From NCBI GenBank assembly GCA_905235745.1, contig CAJOMN010000012.1:1-50210 (forward strand): DNA of 50,210 nt, written 5' to 3'. Below, one piece after another: positions 32,366-40,335 of this stretch (positions are counted from its first letter, which is position 1; each line of letters opens with the position of its first letter). The notes below the pieces were generated by a model, which was not told the DNA's origin, did not search any database, and saw nothing but the letters and a program-made list of their open reading frames with translations. The translations under genes were made by a program, and so were the position numbers. Source of the stretch: an uncultured Lachnospiraceae bacterium. GTDB taxonomy: Bacteria; Bacillota; Clostridia; Lachnospirales; Lachnospiraceae.

Positions 32366-32521
32366 TCACTTTGTTGTGGCAAGCAATGACTCTTCAACTT
32401 CTTTTACCTGTTCATATGGATACCCGCAGAAGTCCACTATCTCGTCCACGGTTTTACCCCGGCGAATCATGTCTTCAATTCTCTGAATATCTCTATGAAC
32501 CTCTGCCTTTTTTACTGCTTC
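32366..32521 (-). pseudogene. C-terminal relic of a PD-(D/E)XK transposase/Rpn-family-like gene
   Basis: The minus strand reads REAVKKAEVHRDIQRIEDMI, then RRGKTVDEIVDFCGYPYEQV and KEVEESLLATTK before TGA 32366. The DEI.DFCGY...V.EV end is familiar from the C-termini of Rpn/PDDEXK-transposase-like proteins. The upstream part is absent: sequence runs directly into the truncated abiEii. Classification is tentative. Confidence 0.4.
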
Positions 32522-32751
32522 TCTGAAAATCTTTTGATAACATGGTATGCTTTGGATAGACTGGTCCCGCCTTTAAACACAAACATTCTGTTATATTTGC
32601 ATGCATGAAATAGATGGCCGAGCATAAAGCATACCCAGAAATCCTTTTCTATTATTTCTGGCCTCAATCCCATTTCTGCCGATACAGCCTGAAAAACTTC
32701 TTTCCGATCATCGACCGATAGTTTGGCAAATCTATTCACTATTCTTTGCAC
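32512..32751 (-). pseudogene. abiEii: Truncated AbiEii toxin (nucleotidyltransferase)
   Basis: Only 79 residues remain of a protein usually about 300 long. RFAKLSVDDRKEVFQAVSAE, EIIEKDFWVCFMLGHLF and FKGGTSLSKAYHVIKRFSE are the N-terminal blocks of AbiEii; the sequence breaks just where the catalytic D-I-D should follow RFSE. GTG start at 32751, overlapping abiEi by 13 bases as in intact AbiE operons. Without the second Asp motif it should be inactive. Confidence 0.8.
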
Positions 32752-33344
32752 ACCTTTCTGATAATCTCATAAACCCATGACGTCACGTCAGCAGTTTCCG
32801 TAAAGATGGTTTCTTTTTCCCGTTGTGATAACTTGCCACGAAGGGTTGAAATAACGCGTTCATCCACATTATCCTTCCCTAAGGCCTTTATTGCCTCAAC
32901 AACCATGCTGGAAATATCGGACATATGTGATATTTCTCTGTTTGTTCTGTGTTTGAACGAAACAGTTATATTCCCCCATTTAAAATCCCGATATGGTCCA
33001 TCGCTCACATAAGTCCACACAACCGGGACCTGTGTTGAAAGGCCAAGCTTATTAAGTGCCACATCACCGCATGGCGAAATTGTCCAATGGTATTTCCTCG
33101 CGAGTGCATATGCCACTTTCTCAGGATCAACTGGGACAAAAGAATCAAGAACTCTGCTATACTTTGGCTTTTCGTAGATACCATCGATTACTCGACGTAT
33201 TACACCCTCCTCTGCTTGTCGTCCCAAAAATTTACGTGTCGTTGCCAAGGATGCGACATCACTAAAATCTGAAGTGAAAACGATATCGCCATCTGAAAGA
33301 CGATCTATTCTTTTTTTTATTTCATCATATATTGTTTTAGTCAT
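32739..33344 (-). CDS. abiEi: AbiEi-type antitoxin (DUF6088)
   Basis: A 201-residue protein. FTSDFSDVASLATTRKFLGR at the start is a winged helix, followed by GVIRRVIDGIYEKPKYS, and the remainder matches DUF6088 type IV antitoxins (ALARKYHWTISPCGDVALNK). In AbiE systems this protein represses the operon and counteracts the nucleotidyltransferase. It is intact although its toxin is cut. ATG 33344 is chosen for the GGGAG site. Confidence 0.85.
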   Translation of the reverse strand: MTKTIYDEIKKRIDRLSDGDIVFTSDFSDVASLATTRKFLGRQAEEGVIRRVIDGIYEKPKYSRVLDSFVPVDPEKVAYALARKYHWTISPCGDVALNKLGLSTQVPVVWTYVSDGPYRDFKWGNITVSFKHRTNREISHMSDISSMVVEAIKALGKDNVDERVISTLRGKLSQREKETIFTETADVTSWVYEIIRKVCKE

Positions 33345-33460
33345 AATCAGCTCCCATTTGTCACGATTATTATATATTTTTCGAGACAGATTTGCAATAA
33401 AAATAATTTTATCACATACAATTTCTTCGCTTTTCTTTTCCCGCATATGTAAAGTTTTAT

Positions 33461-33490
33461 TCGGTTTGATCCGAGTCGGTTTTGTCCGAG
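33461..33490. repeat. 15-bp tandem repeat with dyad symmetry
   Basis: TCGGTTTGATCCGAG and TCGGTTTTGTCCGAG are adjacent. Each unit can fold as CTCGG...CCGAG. Located about 120 bases upstream of the abiEi start in a 230-bp gene-free gap; possibly an operator, no other evidence. Confidence 0.5.
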
Positions 33491-33576
33491 TGAAATTCGT
33501 ATTGCTTTAAATGAAAAAGTACATATTTGACGGCTGTTGATAAATACATACAAATGAAAGTGCAGAAAAAGGGGTG

Positions 33577-34206
33577 CTATGCTCCCAAATTGCTGATATC
33601 ACTGCTTGATACAGCCACTTCGGACACTCCCGCAACCGATATTCCATCATCTCCAATTGCTATATCCACTGCTACGCGATGGAGGGTGTCATCCTGACCT
33701 TTGTCCCAATCATATTCTTTCGGCTCTTCGTCATCATCCAGAACGGATTTCTCTTTTTTATGTTCCTCTGCCATCAGTGCCCGCATCTTGGCAAGTTTAT
33801 ACAGATCGGGTTTCGTAGTCATAAGGAAGGCTTCATCTTTCGCCGGTACAACATCGCCTTTGCCTATACTTGTAGCTATCTTTATGGCTCTGGCTTCATC
33901 CTCCATCATTTTCCTTTGAGCATCACCTGTCTGCTCAGCCCAAACACTGTTATGCATTGCGGCATTCATTTCATTTACTTTTTCATTTTCCTTCATGGCT
34001 TTGTCAAAAGCTTCCTGCAAAGCCCCTTTGGCTTCATCAGACAGTTCCAGAACATCACCATCTACGCTGAGGCGCCCCTTCTGGATTGCCGTTAATGTAT
34101 CCCCCATATTGGTCATGAGAATACGTTTATGCTGAACATCGGTATTATCCGAATCTATACCGGGGTTCTTGTATATTTCCACTGATGACTTGATTTTGAT
34201 ATCCAC
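33577..34206 (-). CDS. Uncharacterised hydrophilic protein of the flagellar-like cluster
   Basis: A 209-residue protein with no signal peptide. It starts MDIKIKSSVEIYKNPGIDSD and contains LELSDEAKGALQEAFDKAM, a pattern seen in flagellar accessory proteins, followed by a charged helix rich in Ala, Glu and Met. The C-terminus is a short VAVDIAIGDDGISVAGVS beta region. Family not recognised. GTG start at 34206 with AAGGAG eight bases upstream. Third of a run with the two genes above it, plus a relic. Confidence 0.65.
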   Translation of the reverse strand: MDIKIKSSVEIYKNPGIDSDNTDVQHKRILMTNMGDTLTAIQKGRLSVDGDVLELSDEAKGALQEAFDKAMKENEKVNEMNAAMHNSVWAEQTGDAQRKMMEDEARAIKIATSIGKGDVVPAKDEAFLMTTKPDLYKLAKMRALMAEEHKKEKSVLDDDEEPKEYDWDKGQDDTLHRVAVDIAIGDDGISVAGVSEVAVSSSDISNLGA

Positions 34207-34231
34207 GGTCTTTACTCCTTTTAATATATGA

Positions 34232-34480
34232 TCATATCGTTAAATCCACCGTTCCTCTTTCAAGTGTTTCTCCGTACTCTCCCCGGCTCTTGACCAAACA
34301 GCTGTCAATGCTCTCTCTGGTAATACCATCCAATGAGCCCGCCGGGATATCCTTGCCAAGTTCCCACTTTCATAACGGCTTTATACTGAGCGCTGTTTGT
34401 ATTTATTCCATATTTCCTATATCTCTGATCATAAGCATAACAGTTTATCTCCTGGGAAAATGCCAAATACAAAAGGTGCA
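34232..34480 (-). pseudogene. Relic of a further cluster gene
   Basis: One frame reads YLAFSQEINCYAYDQRYRKY then GINTNSAQYKAVMK; after a shift the downstream part reads ELGKDIPAGSLDGITRESID and SCLVKSRGEYGETLERGTV, ending TGA 34232. Both halves look like genuine protein, so this is a frameshifted, 5'-truncated gene. The block YGINTNSAQYKAVM resembles a motif in the outer domain of the neighbouring M56 receptor. Confidence 0.6.
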
Positions 34481-34508
34481 GACAGCGGTATAAAGATCCA
34501 CTGCCTGC
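34478..34508 (-). terminator. Weak terminator hairpin after the DUF5610-like gene
   Basis: Minus strand GCAGGCAG / CTGTCTGC (one G-T pair), 15-base loop, then ACCTTTTGT. Located about 50 bases beyond the stop at 34560. Confidence 0.4.
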
Positions 34509-34559
34509 ATCCTACACTGGTAGTACAATACACAACTCTCGCCCTCTAATAGCTGATAT

Positions 34560-35255
34560 TCAGGCAGTTATGGTTTCCTTCGACTTATAATACTCATCGA
34601 ATAACTTGTTTGCAGCGTCAATGGTTTCCTTGCATATTCCCGGAAGTTCATTGCCCCATGCCTTTGTGGCAAGTTTATATCCCTTCTCCATCGCTGCCTG
34701 CATTTCCTTCATCTTATCAACATCATCGCCTGCAAGTGCACTTGCAAAATCAAACAATCTCTGCGATGTCTGTTTGACTCCGAAGTAGCCGTCCTCGCTG
34801 ATATCCTTCTGTGCCTGCGCTTTGTCTGCGGCACTCACACTAAAGTTTCCGCCGGATAGCTTCGCCCAAAGATCATCTCCTGTTGCTATATCAAAAGCTT
34901 GTGCCTGGTCAGAAATGGTCTTGTTTACAATACTAACAAGCTGCTGCTCGCGCTGTCTTGCATCTGCCTTCAGTTGATCAACTATAGCTGCCCTGTCGGT
35001 CGCATTCATCTTGTTGATGGAATATGTGGAATTATCGACCGGTTCTTCAGACTTGTCATAGACAACTCCCTTATTGTAGCCCGGCCGGCTGCTGCGAATT
35101 CTCTCGTTATTTGCTTTCCACTCATCCAATTCAGGCTTAATCGATTGTGACCATTTACGGTGTTCTTCAAAATCGCCTTTTTTCGCATCGGGAATATCAA
35201 CACTCGTATGTCCCGCTCTGTAAGCCGAATAATCGGTTCCTATTGTCATTGACAT
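34560..35255 (-). CDS. DUF5610-like protein of the flagellar-like cluster
   Basis: A 231-residue cytoplasmic-looking protein. Its C-terminal half (EDGYFGVKQTSQRLFDFASA, LAGDDVDKMKEMQAAMEKGY, then WGNELPGI) matches what I know of DUF5610, a domain found in flagellated proteobacteria and in Clostridia. The N-terminus (MSMTIGTDYSAYRAGHTSVD) is Ser/Tyr-rich and looks disordered. The middle, SINKMNATDRAAIVDQLKAD, also recurs in such clostridial proteins. AAGGAGGTGA precedes the ATG. Function unknown; export through a flagellar-type system is conceivable. Confidence 0.75.
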   Translation of the reverse strand: MSMTIGTDYSAYRAGHTSVDIPDAKKGDFEEHRKWSQSIKPELDEWKANNERIRSSRPGYNKGVVYDKSEEPVDNSTYSINKMNATDRAAIVDQLKADARQREQQLVSIVNKTISDQAQAFDIATGDDLWAKLSGGNFSVSAADKAQAQKDISEDGYFGVKQTSQRLFDFASALAGDDVDKMKEMQAAMEKGYKLATKAWGNELPGICKETIDAANKLFDEYYKSKETITA

Positions 35256-35297
35256 TTTGATTCACCTCCTTGTGAATTGTCCAAATCCATTTGTTTC

Positions 35298-36050
35298 TTA
35301 AAAGAATCCATTGTAGTACAGCCCGCTGTAATAACTGTTGTATGAGCCATATGTTCCGTCACTTCCGTATACGCCGTTGCTGTATTTGTTTTCTGCAGTG
35401 CTTGCTGCCGAAGCAATACGCGAGGCCGAATTCGATATGATATCCGCGTATGAATTCTTGCCGGAGAATACGGATTTTACCTTGTCAAAATCTGCCTTCT
35501 TGAAAGTATCCTCGGAAATCGAGAGTTTCCCGTCATCTTCGATACTGATACCCGCCTTTGAAAGGCTGTTCTTCATAATATCGGTCATACGCTTCATACT
35601 GCTTGCGTTATTATGAACGGTTGTGTCACTTGTTCCCGCAAGTTTATCGATTGTGTCGTTATAATCTGTAACAAACTTGCTTACAGCTTCATACGCTTTA
35701 TCCTTGTCGTAATCTTTTTCGCTTGTAAACAGGCTGTCTTTTCCGGTACTAACAAGTCTGCTCGCGGATTTTACAAGTTCATTCGCCTCTGTTTCTACGG
35801 CGTTCAAAGCTTTAACAGAATCTGTTACCTTTGATGTATATAACTTGTCTGTAACATCTGATTTTCCGGCAGTACTTTCTGTTTTCTTTGAGGTATCGGT
35901 ATTCTTGCCATAATAAGCTTTTGTGAGTTCGGTGTAAGCGCCTGACTTTATGCTTGAATACTGAGACAGTTGGCTGTACAGTGAGCTTGTACTTCCTGTA
36001 TTTCCCATTCCAAACAGTGATGCAATGTTGCTTAATCCGAAGTTCGTCAT
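35298..36050 (-). CDS. FliD-C-like protein of the flagellar-like cluster
   Basis: A 250-residue protein. VSKFVTDYNDTIDKLAGTSD, the MKRMTDIMKNSLSKAGISIE stretch, DDGKLSISEDTFKKADFDKV and KSVFSGKNSYADIISNSASR resemble the C-terminal domain of the flagellar cap FliD, but the protein is about half FliD size and lacks the hypervariable core. The N-terminus and the C-terminal Tyr/Ser/Gly tail (YGSYNSYYSGLYY) look disordered. ATG 36050 is chosen for AAAGGAGG. A cap- or adhesin-like exported filament protein is possible; no signal peptide. Confidence 0.65.
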   Translation of the reverse strand: MTNFGLSNIASLFGMGNTGSTSSLYSQLSQYSSIKSGAYTELTKAYYGKNTDTSKKTESTAGKSDVTDKLYTSKVTDSVKALNAVETEANELVKSASRLVSTGKDSLFTSEKDYDKDKAYEAVSKFVTDYNDTIDKLAGTSDTTVHNNASSMKRMTDIMKNSLSKAGISIEDDGKLSISEDTFKKADFDKVKSVFSGKNSYADIISNSASRIASAASTAENKYSNGVYGSDGTYGSYNSYYSGLYYNGFF

Positions 36051-36113
36051 CTTCTTCACCTCCTTTCTGCCCTGATTATTTATCTCCTGCCATTTAGGTT
36101 TCCCGGCATTCGA

Positions 36114-38339
36114 TCACTCAATTGTTTCGGTCACAAACTGCTGAGGATCATATATAAGTTCCGATCCGTCCGAATAAACATACCTTTCGATCTGATCTCT
36201 CGTGATCCCGGTTATCAAATCACTGTCAAAATCATCACCGGGCTGCCAGGCGGAATCCGCAGCCCTTACAGTATCCACAAAATACCCTAAATATATTTTC
36301 TCGTACTGTCCGAGCGTCCAGGTTCCTTTCAGTCTCTCATCCTTAGGAACCTGTTCCTGATATGTCCGATACACATCTGATCTTTGCGTGTCGCCGCCCA
36401 TACCGTTCCACTTAATAAACTCTTCCTTGTTCAGGTCAAACATCATCTGCTTGGTTTCATCAGGTATCTGTATGATCGTCCTCCGGTCCTTATCATTCTC
36501 CTCAGTAACAAGCATCCCCGGAAAAGTTCCGAACGGCGCACTGTCGCCATCCTCATCAAACTGCTTCATGTTATACCTTATCTGCTCCTGCGCCTGTTCG
36601 TCGGACATCCCCCTTGGCGGATAATCACTCGAATCTCCCATTAGCGCTTCATATGCAGCCTTATACTGCCTGCTGTTGGTATCTATGTTGGCACCATAAT
36701 CGATACCAAGCTTATCAAGTATTGGCTTCCACTCTTCAAAATCAGTATGATCGAAGCTGTTATCCATACTCTCTGACATCCACTTTTCAAGGCGCATATA
36801 CTCTTCCGTAGTAAGTGCAAGTCTCCATCCGAATGCTTGAGGATCCTTCAGATCGATATACATCAGCGTCCCCGTCTGAAGGAACAGGAAACCATCCTCA
36901 TGCCTTTCGGAAAGACCTTTCACCTCTTCGCCTGCATAAATGTATCCCGTTTCAGCATCCGGGATCACCTGTGTATACCTGTCAGAATAATACTGAGCCA
37001 GTGCATCGTACTTTTTTCTGTCACGGTCATTCCGCAGCAGCACGTGCCCTTCCCAAAGTGCATCACCGTTTTTTACTATATATTCAAGGTCCGTTGACTT
37101 ATCCCTTTTTATCGTATAATCAGATATTGATCGTTCATACCAGTACTGATCCGATTTTTCTTTAACTTCATCTTCCAGCGTATCGTCAAGTTCAACCATC
37201 TCGTACGCAGCAGGATCCTTATAATATGGTATCAGCAGGTATCTTTCGCCGCCTTCCTCATCGATCATCGGAATTACAAGATCATAATCAATGATCACAG
37301 TGTTTTCCTGTCCGGCATTTACATGAACAGTTGCGAAAATCATTGTAACAGCCGCAATGACTATAATTGCCGATATCCTGATTCCCCACCCGGAACGCTT
37401 GTAGGATATAACCCTGCTTATTCTCGCCTTGATCGGCGCATTACCAAACTGCAATGAAAACATTCTCACATCATGATTTTTTCCTGCCGCTGATAAGAGT
37501 GCAAGTATATAGTCATTTCTGGTATCCGCATCATATCCGTCCACGACCGCCTCATCGCAGGCTATCTCCATATCCGTTGAAAACAGTTTAAAGGCCACCC
37601 ATACCAGCGGGTTATACCAATGGATAGCGAGTACCACAAAAAACGCCGGCTTCAATACATGATCAAAGCGTTTGATATGAGCTATCTCGTGACGTATTAC
37701 ATGGATCCTGTCTTCTTCCATAAGATCATACGGAAGATATATCTTCGGGTTAATGAATCCAAAAAGGAACGGGACGCTGATATCTTCTGAGGTATATACT
37801 TTAACTTCTTCTTCCGTTCCGGAAGGATTTATATGTATCCGATATATATCAGGAACAGCAAAACTTAACTTTCTTCCCGTGCGTATCATGCCAACAATCA
37901 TATACACCAGCATCAACACACATCCGAATAACCAGATATCGGCGAAAACTGATACGGCCGGATTCGTAATCGGCGTTTCCGTTATATACTCAGCATCATT
38001 CCGATCGTCTATTACTGTGCCCTCTGTGTTTATCTCATCGGCTGTGAGCGTTTGATCTTCGTCATATTCCGCTGCCGATAGATCCGGGGCATTACTGTAA
38101 GAATGCTGTACCGCATTTACCGGATTAAAACGTCCGAATGTAATCCGGGGAAGAATACCGTATGTGGATTCAACAGATACCGGAACGATAAGCCTAAGGG
38201 CTGCAATGATCCACAAAATACATATATAATTTCTTGGTACCCTGTCTTTTGCCGCCAGTCTGATCAATACGACTATGGCAATGAATGCGCCTCCGTATAT
38301 TGAATTGATGAGATATCGTATCAGAATCCCGCCTATCAT
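36114..38339 (-). CDS. M56 (BlaR1-type) membrane metallopeptidase receptor
   Basis: A 741-residue sensor. Four N-terminal membrane segments, a cytoplasmic-loop gluzincin with HEIAH at 217-221 and CDEAVVDGY downstream, then a further membrane segment (about 325-345) and an outer domain of roughly 390 residues. This domain is not a penicillin-binding module: no SxxK/SxN/KTG set is seen. It carries GANIDTNSRQYKAAYEALM. In BlaR1 systems ligand binding triggers the protease to remove BlaI from DNA. ATG overlaps the BlaI stop by four bases. Confidence 0.88.
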   Translation of the reverse strand: MIGGILIRYLINSIYGGAFIAIVVLIRLAAKDRVPRNYICILWIIAALRLIVPVSVESTYGILPRITFGRFNPVNAVQHSYSNAPDLSAAEYDEDQTLTADEINTEGTVIDDRNDAEYITETPITNPAVSVFADIWLFGCVLMLVYMIVGMIRTGRKLSFAVPDIYRIHINPSGTEEEVKVYTSEDISVPFLFGFINPKIYLPYDLMEEDRIHVIRHEIAHIKRFDHVLKPAFFVVLAIHWYNPLVWVAFKLFSTDMEIACDEAVVDGYDADTRNDYILALLSAAGKNHDVRMFSLQFGNAPIKARISRVISYKRSGWGIRISAIIVIAAVTMIFATVHVNAGQENTVIIDYDLVIPMIDEEGGERYLLIPYYKDPAAYEMVELDDTLEDEVKEKSDQYWYERSISDYTIKRDKSTDLEYIVKNGDALWEGHVLLRNDRDRKKYDALAQYYSDRYTQVIPDAETGYIYAGEEVKGLSERHEDGFLFLQTGTLMYIDLKDPQAFGWRLALTTEEYMRLEKWMSESMDNSFDHTDFEEWKPILDKLGIDYGANIDTNSRQYKAAYEALMGDSSDYPPRGMSDEQAQEQIRYNMKQFDEDGDSAPFGTFPGMLVTEENDKDRRTIIQIPDETKQMMFDLNKEEFIKWNGMGGDTQRSDVYRTYQEQVPKDERLKGTWTLGQYEKIYLGYFVDTVRAADSAWQPGDDFDSDLITGITRDQIERYVYSDGSELIYDPQQFVTETIE

Positions 38340-38701
38340 TTATCCTTCCTGCATCCGTCTATTATGGCCTGAATTTCGTCCAGTTCTTCTTCGGAAAGTT
38401 GTCTTCCTCCGACAAAAGTCGCTACAAAACCCGGAAGTGAACCTGCAAAGTTACGGTCAACAACAGAAATACTCTCTGCCTTTTGTGCTTCTTCCCTGCT
38501 TACAAGCGATGATACAGTCTTATCCTCAAACTTTACTACGCCACGATCCGAAAGACGCTTTATGATCGTATATGTTGTTGATTTACTCCACTCAAGCTTT
38601 TCCTTACACAGCTTGACAAGATCTGTACTGCTTACAGGCTCGTTTTCCCAAAGTATCTCGCAGAACCTGAATTCACTGTTATTTATTCTCGGTGTAGGCA
38701 T
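38336..38701 (-). CDS. BlaI/MecI family repressor
   Basis: A 121-residue winged-helix repressor. INNSEFRFCEILWENEPVSS and LEWSKSTTYTIIKRLSDRGV are the HTH blocks of the family. A C-terminal helix pair (SEEELDEIQAIID) provides dimerisation. ATG 38701 is chosen for GGAGG. A candidate operator lies immediately upstream. Regulated target is presumably its own operon and possibly the flagellar-like cluster further down. Confidence 0.93.
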   Translation of the reverse strand: MPTPRINNSEFRFCEILWENEPVSSTDLVKLCKEKLEWSKSTTYTIIKRLSDRGVVKFEDKTVSSLVSREEAQKAESISVVDRNFAGSLPGFVATFVGGRQLSEEELDEIQAIIDGCRKDK

Positions 38702-38723
38702 ATCTATCCTCCAAAACAATTCA

Positions 38724-38763
38724 GTCTACTATTGTCGTCCAATTGCAGTTTACAACAGTAGAC
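38724..38763. promoter_or_regulatory. Candidate BlaI operator
   Basis: Inverted repeat GTCTACTATTGT (38724-38735) and ACAACAGTAGAC (38752-38763), 11 of 12 positions symmetrical, 16-bp spacer. The half-sites contain TACA/TGTA-like steps as in BlaI/MecI boxes. It lies 22 bases before the repressor start. Confidence 0.65.
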
Positions 38764-38790
38764 CGGATTTGTCAACGCTTTCAATAACAA

Positions 38791-38817
38791 TAAAAAAGCG
38801 CATAGAAACCTATGCGC
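38791..38817 (-). terminator. Terminator following the integrase relic
   Basis: GCGCATAG / CTATGCGC with a 4-base loop, followed on the minus strand by six T. Opposite orientation lacks a T-run. Confidence 0.8.
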
Positions 38818-38826
38818 AAAAATAAA

Positions 38827-38958
38827 CTATCTTCCATCCTCATTACGTCTGACCGTTCTCCCTACATGAATGAACCCCTTGTGTCTGTCAATATCAGTCG
38901 GATTCAGTGCGCCGACCTCGCCGATATGCATACCAGTCTTTATTATGAACCGAAACAT
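38827..38958 (-). pseudogene. Tyrosine recombinase (integrase) fragment
   Basis: A 43-codon frame reads MFRFIIKTGMHIGEVGALNP then TDIDRHKGFIHVGRTVRRNE. The block TGM.IGEV.AL...DID is box I of phage-type integrases, but the catalytic Arg is replaced by His, and the N- and C-terminal domains are gone. A relic of a mobile element. Confidence 0.7.
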
Positions 38959-39103
38959 ATGTCAAAATGGAGATAGGTATTACCTCACGAAGCATTGACA
39001 TCATAATAATTATCAAATATAATTATTCCTATCAAAATCTAACGGTAACTAACACAGGGTCCAATTCCTAACATAACCTAACACAATTTTGAAGGAGGAC
39101 TAT

Positions 39104-40144
39104 ATGTCGCAAAACAACCCTTTTTGCTTAAGTTTCGGGCGCGAACCCGACAGATATGTAGAACGTTTAGAGGCCTATTCGCAAATAACCGATACCTTCA
39201 ACAGTCTTTCCCCCTCAAGCAACTGTTATCTTATTATGGGTATCCGCGGAATCGGAAAGACTGTATTGTTATCATCTATTTCAAATGAATACCGCGCCAA
39301 CGAAGAGTGGGTTGTAGTATCTTTGAATCCGGGACGAGATCTGCTTGAAATGTTTGCTTCCGCTTTGTACGAAGATGCACGCCTAAAGCACTATTTTACA
39401 GACGCTTCTCTTAATCTGTCTAAATTCGGCATCGGCTTGAATATAAAAAAAAATCCGCCTATATCAGATATACAGATTGCATTGGAAAAAATGGTAAGAA
39501 TTGTTAATGATAAGGGCAAACGCATTTTAATAACCATAGACGATATCACAAAAAACAGGGATATCATAAGCTTTGCCAGTGCCTTTCAGGATATGCTGTC
39601 AAAGCGAATGGAAGTATTCCTGTTAATGACCGGTCTGTACGAAAACATATACAGTCTTCAACGGGATAAACGCTGTACTTTCCTTCTTCGCGCTGAAAAA
39701 ATCGTATTGAAACCGCTTAACATGATTGGTATGAAAAACCAGTATATGCAAACATTTCAGTGCTCCGATGATGAAGCTTTGAGTATGGCAGCATTCACAA
39801 AGGGATATTCATATGCCTTTCAGGTTCTTGGCTATATAATGTGGGACAAGGATTGCTCTCTTGAAGAAGCCATTCCCGCCTTTGACGAAAAAATGTCCGG
39901 TTACTGTTATGAAAAGGTATGGGAAGACCTCTCGGAAAAGGAAAAAGAGATAATCTGTCTTTTATCCCACTACGGAGAAATGAAGGCCAAAGAGATCATA
40001 GATAAAACCGGATCGTCTTCTAAAGCATATTCAGTTCACAGAGACCGCCTTGTAAAAAAAGGAGTTGTTGACGGCCGAGAGCACGGGACTCTACGCTTAC
40101 TCTTGCCAAGATTTGATATATTTGTAAAATCAGTATCTCTTTAA
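39104..40144 (+). CDS. AAA ATPase with winged-helix C-terminus (Orc1/Cdc6-like)
   Basis: A 346-residue protein. Walker A GIRGIGKT (46-53), Walker B ILITIDDI near 145, and a sensor region MLSKRMEVFLLMTGLYENI. The C-terminal 80 residues read as a winged helix (EKEKEIICLLSHYGEMKAKE, AYSVHRDRLVKKGVV). Such STAND/Orc-like ATPases are frequent in mobile regions and have no settled function. ATG 39104 is chosen for GAAGGAGG. A 45-bp piece of a second copy is at 32286. Confidence 0.85.
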   Translation: MSQNNPFCLSFGREPDRYVERLEAYSQITDTFNSLSPSSNCYLIMGIRGIGKTVLLSSISNEYRANEEWVVVSLNPGRDLLEMFASALYEDARLKHYFTDASLNLSKFGIGLNIKKNPPISDIQIALEKMVRIVNDKGKRILITIDDITKNRDIISFASAFQDMLSKRMEVFLLMTGLYENIYSLQRDKRCTFLLRAEKIVLKPLNMIGMKNQYMQTFQCSDDEALSMAAFTKGYSYAFQVLGYIMWDKDCSLEEAIPAFDEKMSGYCYEKVWEDLSEKEKEIICLLSHYGEMKAKEIIDKTGSSSKAYSVHRDRLVKKGVVDGREHGTLRLLLPRFDIFVKSVSL

Positions 40145-40161
40145 GTTACTGTGTCATCCAT

Positions 40162-40190
40162 ATGACAAAAAGAACCGTCCCTTTTGTCAT
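40162..40190. repeat. RAYT-type hairpin repeat, inverted third copy
   Basis: ATGACAAAAAGAACCGTCCC followed by TTTTGTCAT. It is the reverse complement of the units at 30051-30111 apart from a changed terminal base pair. Located 17 bases after the AAA ATPase stop. Confidence 0.8.
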
Positions 40191-40204
40191 CCCGGACCCG
40201 ATAG

Positions 40205-40239
40205 AATAAGGACAGAGGCTGCTTGCCTCTGTCCTTATT
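40205..40239 (-). terminator. Terminator of tRNA-Leu(CAG)
   Basis: Perfect 15-bp stem AATAAGGACAGAGGC / GCCTCTGTCCTTATT with a 5-base loop, followed by CTATC. The A/T-rich arm ends supply the U-tract; it lies nine bases after the tRNA. Confidence 0.8.
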
Positions 40240-40247
40240 CCAAAGAG

Positions 40248-40331
40248 TGCAGAAAAAGGGACTTGAACCCTCATGGTATTGCTACCACACGGACCTGAAC
40301 CGTGCGCGTCTGCCAATTCCGCCATTTCTGC
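40248..40331 (-). tRNA. tRNA-Leu, anticodon CAG
   Basis: An 84-base class II tRNA: acceptor GCAGAAA / TTTCTGC, discriminator A, anticodon stem CACGG / CCGTG around TTCAGGT, giving CAG. The long variable arm TGGTAGCAATACCA and T-arm GGGTTCAAGTCCC fit tRNA-Leu. CCA is not encoded. Confidence 0.95.
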
Positions 40332-40335
40332 ATAT

